Positions 14,719 through 23,892 of a stretch of DNA of 34,479 nucleotides are shown piece after piece. The stretch's first letter is position 1; each line of letters opens with the position of its first letter. This stretch comes from Lachnospiraceae bacterium (GTDB lineage Bacteria > Bacillota > Clostridia > Lachnospirales > Lachnospiraceae): NCBI GenBank assembly GCA_017513005.1, contig JAFWDM010000030.1, positions 1 through 34,479 on the forward strand, in the 5' to 3' direction. The notes beneath the pieces are model-generated. The model was not told the DNA's origin. It saw nothing but the letters and a program-made list of their open reading frames with translations, and did not search any database. The position numbers and the translations under genes were made by a program.

Positions 14719-17700
14719 ATGGATTTCATTTTCCGACTCGCAGAAGAATTTCTTAAAAAACATAAGCGGCTGAACCGCTACCGCAGGGTCTTTGCGGTCA
14801 TCGCGGCGGTCGTTGTTTTTGCGACCACTTACGAGCTCATACTGCCCGCCATTACCATGGACAAGCGCCGCGCCGCCGACACCCCCGGTGTCGAGGTGGG
14901 CGTCGCCGCGGACAGCTTCGAGGAAGAGGCAGCCGGAAATGAAACCGGTGAATCCGTTGAAGAGGAGAACGCCGGCGAAGAGTCCGGAGAGACCCCTGAG
15001 GTGGAGTCTGCTGATCCGGCCGATACTGATGCAAATAGCGAAAATGGCAGTGACGGCAGCGGAAACTCTGCCGATACAGATGCAGCCAGCGGGCATTCCA
15101 CTGCAGGCGATGCCGATACAGACCTTGAAACTTCAGAGGGACATTCTGAAGAAGAGAGTCAGGAGGCAGGCTCTTCTGACGACACAAACGTCAAGGCGGA
15201 AGCCGCAGACCATGCGGACACGGCTGACACAGGCAGCAGTGACCGGACAGACGTCTCAGCCGACAAAAACGGCGGGACCACGGAGACTACGGACAATGGC
15301 AGCACTTCCGAAGCCGCTGACCCGGCAGATGCCGCCGCGACGACGGATCCCAGCCTGATCGCCCCCGGCGAGCCCATCGTCAACTACCCCGCAACCCTTG
15401 TCTTCGAGGGCAAGGACTATACCATCACTGCGACCTTCGACGAGGCCGCCGGCCTCCCCGCCGACGTCCGCCTCGATGCCGTCGAGATCCTTCCCGACAT
15501 CGTCTATGAGGACGAGAACGGCAACCCTCTCTACTCAACCTACGAGGACTACTACGAAAAGGCCGTCAAGGCTGTCGAAAAAGAAAAGAAGCTGGAAGAA
15601 CAGGGACAGACCGTTACCACCGCCCGCTTCTTTGACATCACCTTCCTTGACAACGCCGGACTCCCCGTTGAGCCCAAGGCTCCCGTCAGCATCGCCGTCA
15701 AGTATAAGGACGCCCTCTCCGCGGTCGACACCGCCGACACCATGGCCGTCCACTTCGACGTCGACAAAAAGAAGAGCACCATTGAAGAACCCGCCGTCAA
15801 AGTCACCGACGTCATCGACACCAAGACCGACGTCAAGAAGGAAGAAATCCAGGAGATCTCCTTCGATGCGGAGAAGTTTTCAGTGTATGGCGTGCTGGGG
15901 ACAGAGCTTAAGACGGAAATTACTATATCCAATCCTGATGGGGCAGACGTAACATATCTTGTATCTGTTACCTATGGGCCGGAGGCTAAGATTCCAGAAG
16001 GCTCTTGGCTTAGAGTAGAGGAAATAAATGAAGGAACGGATGAATATGATTATGCTCGGAATGCGGTTTTGGCAGATAAGAAAGAAAAAGGAGAGAGCAT
16101 AATCATTGAGGAATTTGGTTTTGCGGCTCTTGACATTTCCATTATCAATCCCGAAGGTGATGAGATTGAGCCGGAAGCACCGGTTCAAGTAGATTTAAAA
16201 ATAAAGAGCCTTCCGGGCGTAGATGATTTAAACGCCATAAAAAACACCTTGGAGATTCAGCATCACGTTGAGACTAAAAATGGTGTAATTGTTGATAAAG
16301 TATATGACGGTGATAATGAAGCATCATTTAGACAAAACACAAAGGAGGAGATAATTTCTCAGAAAGAGAAAGATGCTGTCGACCCCAATAGTGTACAGGT
16401 AGAGGATTTTACAAATCCTGTTGATGTTCCGGAAATTGACACCTCGTTTCTCGTTGATGATTTTTCGACTTATTCAATCAATTGGAACTATGGCAACAGA
16501 AAAACCACCGTTCATTATGGATATATGAATGGGAATACATTTGTTGAGTTTAGCGAACAACCTTCTCCTGTGAATGTTTCTACTGACTATAGAACATACT
16601 TGATTTATGATTTTGAAGGGTATCAGTATTCTGGAACTACATATTACAGAACCTCAGCATCGAGTACTCCGGCAAGTGGTGGAACAAGAATTCAAGCTCA
16701 ATTGAGGTACAGTTCCTATTATAACAGTTGGAGATATCATACATATAGTACTAGTGATAGCGATAATAACTGGAATAGCCTTGCCAATAATAGTCATATT
16801 TACGTGGTTTACAATCAGAAGCCGGATGCAGAAACAGGAGGCACTCCGCAGATAGATGGTGCCACATCAAGTGATTGGCCTCAGGGATCTGAGGCTCCGT
16901 TGTTTGCTAAAACTTCAGTAAACAACGGAGATGGAACAAATACAGTTTCGTTAAGTATCAAAGGTGGAGAAAAAGATTTCGAAAAATCCACCAAGGCGAA
17001 TGTAATTGTAGTATTTGACGTGTCAGGTTCTATGAGTAATAACCTGAATGGACAGACGCGCCTAGCAAGAGCGAAGACTGCAGTTAACAATATGGCTAAA
17101 ACCCTGCTGGATGGTGATATTAAAGGCGTAAAAATGGCTTTAATTTCCTTTTCGACAACGTCGAGCGCAACACCAGTTCAAGGGTTTACTGATAATTACA
17201 ATACTTATCGAAGTGCTGTTAATGGTTTGTCGGCAGATGGAGGAACTAACTGGGAACAGGCACTTTATAATGCTAATCGATTAGAGGTTGATGATGATGC
17301 AGCAACATTTGTTGTTTTCGTTACGGATGGCGATCCTACATATCGTTTAAGTCGATATGAAGCGTCCGATAGAGAAATATATCGTTATGACAGAGATAAC
17401 AACTATTTTGCTCATAACATATTTGGGGCAGGTAACGATGACCCGAACAACAGGGCGTTTGATGCCGCAGCAGATGAGGTTAAATCGATACTATCCCATA
17501 ATAAGACATTTTATGCAATTGGCGTGTCAAGTGACGTTACAAAGGTTCAAAACCTTGTAGACGTTGCTGGTGGCGGAAAAGCATACCTTGCTACTGATTC
17601 AGATGCTTTGGAAGAAGCTTTTGCATCAATTACTCAGTCCATCAAGACAACTCTTGGCTTCGGTGATGTCAAGATCACTGACGGTATCACAGAACTTTCT

Positions 17701-20700
17701 AATGTAGAAATGAAGGTCATGCAGGAAGTTGATCCGGACAGCTTCACCTACTACAAGATTACTTCATCTGGTCAGACACAGTGGGATCCGGCCTCTGAAG
17801 GCGCAGGTCTTGCAGGATATGACTCCGCAACTGGTTCGGTTACATGGAATATGGGTGACAAATTCCAGCTGGAGGATGGCGTCACGTATATGGTGAAATT
17901 CCGAGTATGGCCGAGTCAGGGGGCGTATGATCTTGTTGCTGATTTGAACAATGGCATCAAGGTTTATGCTTCCGGGCAGCCAAACAGCATTACACAGGAG
18001 GAAAGAGATCAGGTTGTTGAATTAGCAGCACCTACACCAACATCACAAGGCAATTATACTCTGAAAACAAACACAGATTCTGTCAGAGCTACCTATAGTC
18101 AGACTTCAGTATCCGGTGATACAGTTACAGTTTCCGGAGAGACAGGACTAACGGCAACTTATGAAGAAGGTACCATCGAGAATATGCCTCTTGAGTCAAT
18201 GAAATTGACGATTAAGAAGGATTTTGAAGATGACCTGACTGCCGCTGAAGACCGTCAATCAGAGGTTACGTTGGTTCTGAAACGCAGGACTGGCCATCAG
18301 GGTGAAACCTCTGATGAAGCGTTTGTTAATTACCCTGTGCCTCAGGGGGGGACAATGAGTCCCAATATAGTCCTTAACAAAGGAAATAACTGGACTTATG
18401 AGATTTATGTTGCTCCAGGTCTCCAGGCGGAGGGAGAAGTTCTTGAACATGGCTACGACTATTCCATTATTGAACCGGATATCGACTACCACTATGATCT
18501 GATCAAGGAAATTGTCAATCCAATGGTGGTGGATGGTGAGGACAAATATTATGGCGATGGTTATCTAATCGATGATGATGACATTCTGCACAACTATATA
18601 GATAAAAGTTTGTCCGCTATCAACCGTGTACGATCCGGTATTGATATTAAGAAACAAGTATTTGATACGGATGGGACAACAGAAATATTCCCGGAAACGG
18701 AATTCATAATTACCGGAAAACTTCTGGGACCTGACGGGCAGCCATATACATGGGAAGAAGGCGATAGTGAGAACGCATCTGGTGCCTACCATAAGTATGA
18801 TAAAGAAGGCAATAGAATTATATATAAAGGGCATTTTGCAGATTCCAGCAATATAAGCTTTACTCTTAAAGCCGGTGAATATATCCGCTTTATAAATGTT
18901 CCTCAGGGATGTACCTTCGAATTCACAGAATCCACTGATGGAATGGATGCATTGGGATATGAATGGAAATCTACAGATGCTGTAACGGAACATAGAACGG
19001 AACCCAATGGGCCTTTTGTGACAGATGGGGATGTGCAGCCTGATGTTTCCGGTCAGACAGCATCACTATCGACCGGAGTTGTAGGAAACAAGCAGTATGT
19101 GATTACCTACGGGAATAAGCGGACGGTTGCACTGCCGGATGTTGAACTTGTAAAGGTGGATCAGGACGACAACAATCAGAAGCTGAATGATGCTGAATTT
19201 ACGTTATACGCAGATGCAGACCTTACAGAACCTGTTACTGTAGACGGAAATGGTAATCCTATTGCAATCAAGACAGGCAACAAGGAAGGTTCGACTGGTC
19301 CGGATGGCTGGTATCATATCGGCCTGCTTCCGGGTGGAAGATATTACCTTGTAGAAACTACCGAGCCGAATGGGTATGTTCTTGATGAAACACCAGTGAT
19401 TATTAACATCGAAAAGGAACAGAGTAGCTACAGTGTATCGGCTACTAAGAACGGGAAGAATGTCCTATCCGGTCCGACAGGCGGGGTCTATACCATTACA
19501 GTTGAGAATGAAATCAATCTCACTGAGGTCGAAGCCCACAAAGCATGGAAAAATGCGGATGGCACAACAACTGCTCCGCAGGGAAGCCAAGTCACTTATA
19601 CATTGTATGCTGATGGAGAAGCGACGGATTACACGGTTGAACTGGATGGAGCGGCGGACGACACAGTCCCTGAAACAGCTGGCGGATATGAGAGTGAAGG
19701 CTGGACTGCGAAGTTTATTAATCTTCCCAAGTATAAACGGGTGAACGGTGATCTTACAGAGATCGAGTACACGATTGCAGAGACCACTGCATATCCCGGA
19801 TATACTGCATCGACAACAAGTCCGGTTGCCGATGGCGTAACTATAACAAATACACAGGTGCCCACTGAGGTACTTGCGCTTAAAGCCTGGAAAAATGCAG
19901 ACGGTACTACAACTGCACCGGATGGCGGACAGGTCACCTATACCCTGTATGCAGACGGAACGGCTACTTCCTACACAGTAGTACTTGATGGAACTGCTGA
20001 TACTGCTCCTACAGGAACTGGTGGCTATGAGAGTGAGGCTTGGACTGCAACTTTTGTCAATCTGCCGAAATATAAAGCCGTAAGCGGAGAGCAGGTTGAA
20101 ATAGAATACACAATAGCAGAAACTGAAACCTATCCGGGGTATACTGCGTCGACAACAAATCCAGTAGAAAGCGGGGAGACCATTACAAACACGCAGGGCT
20201 CAACGGATACATATGCAGAGAAGATTTGGAAGAATGCAGACGGTACCGACACAGCTCCGGAAGACGCAACCGTAGTCTTTACACTGTACGCTGACAGTGT
20301 GCAAACCGATTATGCAGTAACCCTTAACGGGACTGTTGATACGGAACCTGCAGGAACTGGTGGATATGAAAGTGAAGCATGGAAAGCAACCTTTGTAAAT
20401 CTGCCAAAACAGAAAATAGTAGATGGCGTTGCAGTCGATATTGTTTATACGATTGCAGAAACTACCGGATATCCGGGATACACGGCCTCTACAACCGAAC
20501 CGGTCGGCTCCGGAAGTAAGATTACCAATTCACAGGATTCTACAGCAGCAAATGCACTTAAGATCTGGGTGAATGCAGATGGTACAGGCACTGCGCCGCA
20601 AGGAGGCCAGGTTATTTACACTCTGTATGCAGACGGAGCTGCGACTGACTATGCGGTAACCTTGGATGGAACAGTTGATACAGCACCTGAAGTTACGGGC

Positions 20701-22068
20701 GGTTATGAGAGCACAGCCTGGAAAGCTGAATTCGTAAATCTTCCGAAATATAGGATTGAAGGGAACAGAGCTGTGGAAATCGTCTATACGATAGCAGAAA
20801 CCACAACATATCCCGGATACACTGCATCGACAACTGATCCTGTGGGAAGTGGCGAAAGCATCACGAATACACAGGAAGCGACTGTAGCAAATGCATTGAA
20901 AGCCTGGAAGAATGCGGATGGCAGTACAAATCCTCCGGAAGGCGCGACAGTTGAATTTAAGCTCTATGCAGACGGAGAGGCGACTGAATACAAGGTAACT
21001 CTGGACGGAACAGTGGATGAAACGGCACCAACAGGTACCGGCGGCTATGAGAACGAGGCATGGAAAGCAACATTTGTGAACCTGCCGAAGTACAAAGCTG
21101 TAGAAGGTGAAGCGGTAGCGATCGTCTATACAATCGGCGAGAGTTTAGGACATCCCGGATACTCAGCAGCACCGACAGATCCTGTGGCGAGTGGCGAAAT
21201 TATAACAAATACACAGGAAGAGATCGATGTAAATACGACAAAAGCCTGGCTGAATGCAGACGGCAGTACAACTGCTCCGGATGGGGCTACGGTTGTGTTT
21301 ACATTATATGCAAATGGAAATGCAACCGACTTCACAGTAACACTGGATGGAACAGCAGATGAAACGATACCTGAAGTGACAGGCGGATATGAGAGTGAAG
21401 CATGGAAGGCATCTTTTGTGAATCTTCCAAAGTACCAGGCTGATGGTACTACTGAAATTGCTTACACAATTGCTGAAACAACGGGCTACGAATCTTATGA
21501 AATGAATCCACAGACTGCTGTGGAGAGTGGTGGAACGATCACGAACAAGCAGATTAAAACTGTTATTCAAATTAAGAAGATCGGAGACTGGACAAAAGAA
21601 AATACGCTTAGTGGTGTACAGTTTAAACTGTTCTCGGATGCAGCCTGCGAAAATCAGATTGTAAAGGACAGCACCGGCGCGACGATAGGAACAGATGGCA
21701 TTATCACAACTGCCTCTGACGGAACTGTAACTATTGGTTCCCTGACTGCCGGCACATATTACTTGCTGGAAGTGGCAACAGCCGATGGATATAATCTCTT
21801 GAGCGACGTTGTTACGTTTACTATTAAAGCAGATGGCACGATTGAATACGCAACTGGTAATAACGATTTCGATTCCACAACACATGCATTCTATGAATTG
21901 GAAGACGGTGGATATGGAATCTACATCAATAATCCATCTGGCGCAAGACTTCCGAAGACCGGCGGATCCGGTAAACTACCTTATACATTAGGCGGCTTAG
22001 TGTTTGTCACTGCAACCGCCATGATGTACGTCTTCAGGATGAGGCGACGGGAAAGGAGGGTAAGATAA
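14719..22068 (+). CDS. Giant VWA/Cna-B pilus adhesin with LPKTG anchor
   Basis: A 2449-residue surface protein, probably the pilus tip or a large anchored adhesin. The N-terminus has a long basic signal sequence with the Clostridial motif YELILPAIT, then an acidic Asp/Glu/Ser/Thr-rich stretch (to ~210). A von Willebrand A domain starts near residue 759 with MIDAS motif DVSGS (767-771) and VVFVTDGD, suited to metal-dependent ligand binding. SpaA/Cna-B-like domains follow, then six tandem 112-114-residue Cna-B repeats (1601-2278), each with the Lys, Glu (IAE) and Asn (ITN) expected for internal isopeptide bonds. A last SpaA-like domain precedes LPKTG (2411-2415), a hydrophobic helix and an arginine-rich tail, the sortase signal. 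The ATG follows CAGGAG. GC content falls abruptly near 15.9 kb, so the first ~390 residues and the rest appear to have different origins. Confidence 0.93.
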   Translation: MDFIFRLAEEFLKKHKRLNRYRRVFAVIAAVVVFATTYELILPAITMDKRRAADTPGVEVGVAADSFEEEAAGNETGESVEEENAGEESGETPEVESADPADTDANSENGSDGSGNSADTDAASGHSTAGDADTDLETSEGHSEEESQEAGSSDDTNVKAEAADHADTADTGSSDRTDVSADKNGGTTETTDNGSTSEAADPADAAATTDPSLIAPGEPIVNYPATLVFEGKDYTITATFDEAAGLPADVRLDAVEILPDIVYEDENGNPLYSTYEDYYEKAVKAVEKEKKLEEQGQTVTTARFFDITFLDNAGLPVEPKAPVSIAVKYKDALSAVDTADTMAVHFDVDKKKSTIEEPAVKVTDVIDTKTDVKKEEIQEISFDAEKFSVYGVLGTELKTEITISNPDGADVTYLVSVTYGPEAKIPEGSWLRVEEINEGTDEYDYARNAVLADKKEKGESIIIEEFGFAALDISIINPEGDEIEPEAPVQVDLKIKSLPGVDDLNAIKNTLEIQHHVETKNGVIVDKVYDGDNEASFRQNTKEEIISQKEKDAVDPNSVQVEDFTNPVDVPEIDTSFLVDDFSTYSINWNYGNRKTTVHYGYMNGNTFVEFSEQPSPVNVSTDYRTYLIYDFEGYQYSGTTYYRTSASSTPASGGTRIQAQLRYSSYYNSWRYHTYSTSDSDNNWNSLANNSHIYVVYNQKPDAETGGTPQIDGATSSDWPQGSEAPLFAKTSVNNGDGTNTVSLSIKGGEKDFEKSTKANVIVVFDVSGSMSNNLNGQTRLARAKTAVNNMAKTLLDGDIKGVKMALISFSTTSSATPVQGFTDNYNTYRSAVNGLSADGGTNWEQALYNANRLEVDDDAATFVVFVTDGDPTYRLSRYEASDREIYRYDRDNNYFAHNIFGAGNDDPNNRAFDAAADEVKSILSHNKTFYAIGVSSDVTKVQNLVDVAGGGKAYLATDSDALEEAFASITQSIKTTLGFGDVKITDGITELSNVEMKVMQEVDPDSFTYYKITSSGQTQWDPASEGAGLAGYDSATGSVTWNMGDKFQLEDGVTYMVKFRVWPSQGAYDLVADLNNGIKVYASGQPNSITQEERDQVVELAAPTPTSQGNYTLKTNTDSVRATYSQTSVSGDTVTVSGETGLTATYEEGTIENMPLESMKLTIKKDFEDDLTAAEDRQSEVTLVLKRRTGHQGETSDEAFVNYPVPQGGTMSPNIVLNKGNNWTYEIYVAPGLQAEGEVLEHGYDYSIIEPDIDYHYDLIKEIVNPMVVDGEDKYYGDGYLIDDDDILHNYIDKSLSAINRVRSGIDIKKQVFDTDGTTEIFPETEFIITGKLLGPDGQPYTWEEGDSENASGAYHKYDKEGNRIIYKGHFADSSNISFTLKAGEYIRFINVPQGCTFEFTESTDGMDALGYEWKSTDAVTEHRTEPNGPFVTDGDVQPDVSGQTASLSTGVVGNKQYVITYGNKRTVALPDVELVKVDQDDNNQKLNDAEFTLYADADLTEPVTVDGNGNPIAIKTGNKEGSTGPDGWYHIGLLPGGRYYLVETTEPNGYVLDETPVIINIEKEQSSYSVSATKNGKNVLSGPTGGVYTITVENEINLTEVEAHKAWKNADGTTTAPQGSQVTYTLYADGEATDYTVELDGAADDTVPETAGGYESEGWTAKFINLPKYKRVNGDLTEIEYTIAETTAYPGYTASTTSPVADGVTITNTQVPTEVLALKAWKNADGTTTAPDGGQVTYTLYADGTATSYTVVLDGTADTAPTGTGGYESEAWTATFVNLPKYKAVSGEQVEIEYTIAETETYPGYTASTTNPVESGETITNTQGSTDTYAEKIWKNADGTDTAPEDATVVFTLYADSVQTDYAVTLNGTVDTEPAGTGGYESEAWKATFVNLPKQKIVDGVAVDIVYTIAETTGYPGYTASTTEPVGSGSKITNSQDSTAANALKIWVNADGTGTAPQGGQVIYTLYADGAATDYAVTLDGTVDTAPEVTGGYESTAWKAEFVNLPKYRIEGNRAVEIVYTIAETTTYPGYTASTTDPVGSGESITNTQEATVANALKAWKNADGSTNPPEGATVEFKLYADGEATEYKVTLDGTVDETAPTGTGGYENEAWKATFVNLPKYKAVEGEAVAIVYTIGESLGHPGYSAAPTDPVASGEIITNTQEEIDVNTTKAWLNADGSTTAPDGATVVFTLYANGNATDFTVTLDGTADETIPEVTGGYESEAWKASFVNLPKYQADGTTEIAYTIAETTGYESYEMNPQTAVESGGTITNKQIKTVIQIKKIGDWTKENTLSGVQFKLFSDAACENQIVKDSTGATIGTDGIITTASDGTVTIGSLTAGTYYLLEVATADGYNLLSDVVTFTIKADGTIEYATGNNDFDSTTHAFYELEDGGYGIYINNPSGARLPKTGGSGKLPYTLGGLVFVTATAMMYVFRMRRRERRVR
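19519..21552 (+). repeat. Six tandem Cna-B repeats within the adhesin gene
   Basis: Copies end at 19857, 20196, 20535, 20874, 21216 and 21552, a period of 339 bp (342 and 336 in the last two). Each encodes a start such as KAWKNADGT, a LYADG strand, GGYESEAW, FVNLPKY, YTIAE and ITNTQ. The copies differ at many bases, so the array is old or maintained by selection, but it is still long enough to recombine and change stalk length. Confidence 0.95.
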
Positions 22069-22133
22069 AAGCCTCTGATCTCGACGAAATACGATGCGCC
22101 GAAGCCTGAGACTGGAATATAACAATTTGATAT

Positions 22134-22176
22134 GACTGCCTCGATTGTTTCGGTCGAGAGACAAGATGAGGCAGTC
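22134..22176 (+). promoter_or_regulatory. Intercistronic hairpin between adhesin and pilin
   Basis: GACTGCCTC (22134-22142) pairs exactly with GAGGCAGTC (22168-22176) around a 25-base loop, with no T tract. A second hairpin (GTCCTT/AAGGAC, about 22238-22251) lies just before the pilin ribosome site. These could set processing or differential translation of adhesin and pilin. Confidence 0.55.
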
Positions 22177-22277
22177 TCAAACCAGCTGTGACGTGAAACA
22201 GCAAGATTCCTTTTATGGGGTAACAACTAATCCTAGGTCCTTGAAAGGACGGATTCATAAGAAAGGATGAGACAATT

Positions 22278-23702
22278 ATGAAGAAGATGAAAAAGATCTT
22301 CGCGCTTTTTGTTACCATGGTTATGGTACTTGGAATGAGCGTAAGTGCAATGGCGGCAAGTATCGATGTGCAGGATGTAGTAGATGGCGAAACCTACACC
22401 GCCTACAAAATTCTGAACTACACAAAAGACGGCGATGCCTACAGCTACTATCTGACCACCGCTCAGTACAATTCCTTTGGATCAGTGCTCGAAGGCGCCG
22501 GCTTTATTTTCCAGGCAAGTGCAGACGGGACTCAGTATTATGTGACAAATGCTGATCAGGATAAGACAACTCCTACACCTGTAGATGTTGCCGCAGCTGC
22601 TGCCTATCTTAAAGAGCATGTAAGTGAACTGGGCGATGCCATTGATAAGAAGACCGCTACCGGTGCAGATGGTGAGGCAAACTTTGATGGCCTTACAACT
22701 GGTTACTATTTCATTACGTCTTCGCTTGGTTCTCTTGCGGCACTGCATGACGAGAATGGCATCGCAACAGTCGTTGAGAAGAATACAATGCTCGACGATA
22801 ATAAGGTTGTTGATGAGAACAGCACGAACGCTCAGGTGGGCGATGTTCTTCATTACACGATTACACTGACCGATGGTAAGGGAACAAACCTTGCAGCAAC
22901 TGTGACGGATACTCTTTCCAAAGGTCTTACCTTCAACAGTGACGCGAAGGCTTCAATTAATGGTGCTGAAGCAGTTACAGTAACTCCTGCTGTTACTACG
23001 AATGCGGACGGCAGCACGAAGGTTGTCTATACTTTTGATGCCGCAACGATGACAGCCCTTAACGAAAATGAAACGATTGTTATCACTTATACTGCTACTG
23101 TAAATTCCGATGCCTCTCTGGATGGCACAGAAAAGAACACTGAGTATACTGAGTATTCTGAGCAGAAGACAGACGGCAATACCGTTGAGACCAGCCTGAC
23201 AGATATGACCGTCAACAAGACGGATGGTACCGACGCCCTGAAGGGTGCACAGTTCAAACTGTATCGTACCGATGCAAAACTTAATCTTACCCATGCTGAT
23301 GTCAAACTGAGACAGCTGACGGATGATGAGCTTACAGAAGCGAAGATTATCAAAGCGGCTGACACTGTTTACTATACGGTTGACACTAACGGCACTAATC
23401 TGATCGACATGGCGCAGAAGAGCGGCGATGACTATCTGTATTCCTCTGCAGTTGTTTATGGTCTTGATAAGGACAGCACTTATTATCTAGAGGAGACAAA
23501 GGCTCCTGAAGGCTATAACCTGCTCAATGAAGAAAAAGAAGTTACGCTTGGTGACACAACAAGTGTCGATGTCGTCAACCAGGCCGGCTCTGTTCTTCCT
23601 TCCACCGGTGGTATCGGCACGACCATCTTCTATGTGGTTGGTGCGATTCTGGTGATCGGAGCTGGTGTTGTGATGATCACACGCCGCCGCATGGATGCAT
23701 AA
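22278..23702 (+). CDS. Backbone pilin with LPSTG sorting signal
   Basis: A 474-residue major pilin that a class C sortase would polymerise into the shaft. It has a signal peptide (residues 1-26, ending MSVSAMAA), an N-terminal domain, a fimbrial isopeptide-formation domain (NAQVGDVLHYTITLTD to about 305), a C-terminal SpaA/Cna-B domain with the E-box YLEETKAPEGYNLL, then LPSTG (440-444), a hydrophobic helix and RRRMDA. The lysine used for polymerisation may be Lys168 in TVVEKNTM, which replaces the usual VYPKN pilin motif; this is an inference from position just before the isopeptide domain. The ATG follows GAAAGGATG. It lies between the adhesin and the sortase, the usual order of a pilus operon. 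Confidence 0.93.
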   Translation: MKKMKKIFALFVTMVMVLGMSVSAMAASIDVQDVVDGETYTAYKILNYTKDGDAYSYYLTTAQYNSFGSVLEGAGFIFQASADGTQYYVTNADQDKTTPTPVDVAAAAAYLKEHVSELGDAIDKKTATGADGEANFDGLTTGYYFITSSLGSLAALHDENGIATVVEKNTMLDDNKVVDENSTNAQVGDVLHYTITLTDGKGTNLAATVTDTLSKGLTFNSDAKASINGAEAVTVTPAVTTNADGSTKVVYTFDAATMTALNENETIVITYTATVNSDASLDGTEKNTEYTEYSEQKTDGNTVETSLTDMTVNKTDGTDALKGAQFKLYRTDAKLNLTHADVKLRQLTDDELTEAKIIKAADTVYYTVDTNGTNLIDMAQKSGDDYLYSSAVVYGLDKDSTYYLEETKAPEGYNLLNEEKEVTLGDTTSVDVVNQAGSVLPSTGGIGTTIFYVVGAILVIGAGVVMITRRRMDA

Positions 23703-23778
23703 TCGAATGAAAAAGGACAGGGGAGCATACTGAATCTTGTTTCTTGAAATGTATTAAGAATCTATAAAACCGCAAAAA

Positions 23779-23804
23779 GGAGCCCTGGTGAAAACCAGGG
23801 CTCC
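23779..23804. terminator. Perfect hairpin between pilin and sortase genes
   Basis: An 11-bp perfect stem (GGAGCCCTGGT / ACCAGGGCTCC) encloses GAAA. On the forward strand no T tract follows; on the reverse strand it is followed by TTTTTGCGGTTTT. It is therefore a good terminator for reverse transcripts, and only a stabiliser or partial stop for the pilin mRNA. Confidence 0.75.
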
Positions 23805-23892
23805 GTGATTAATGAATGAGCTGCAAAACAGATAACTTTGTTTGGGAAAGAAAAACTGTATTGCTGTTGAATCGAATGGGGACAAGTATTAT

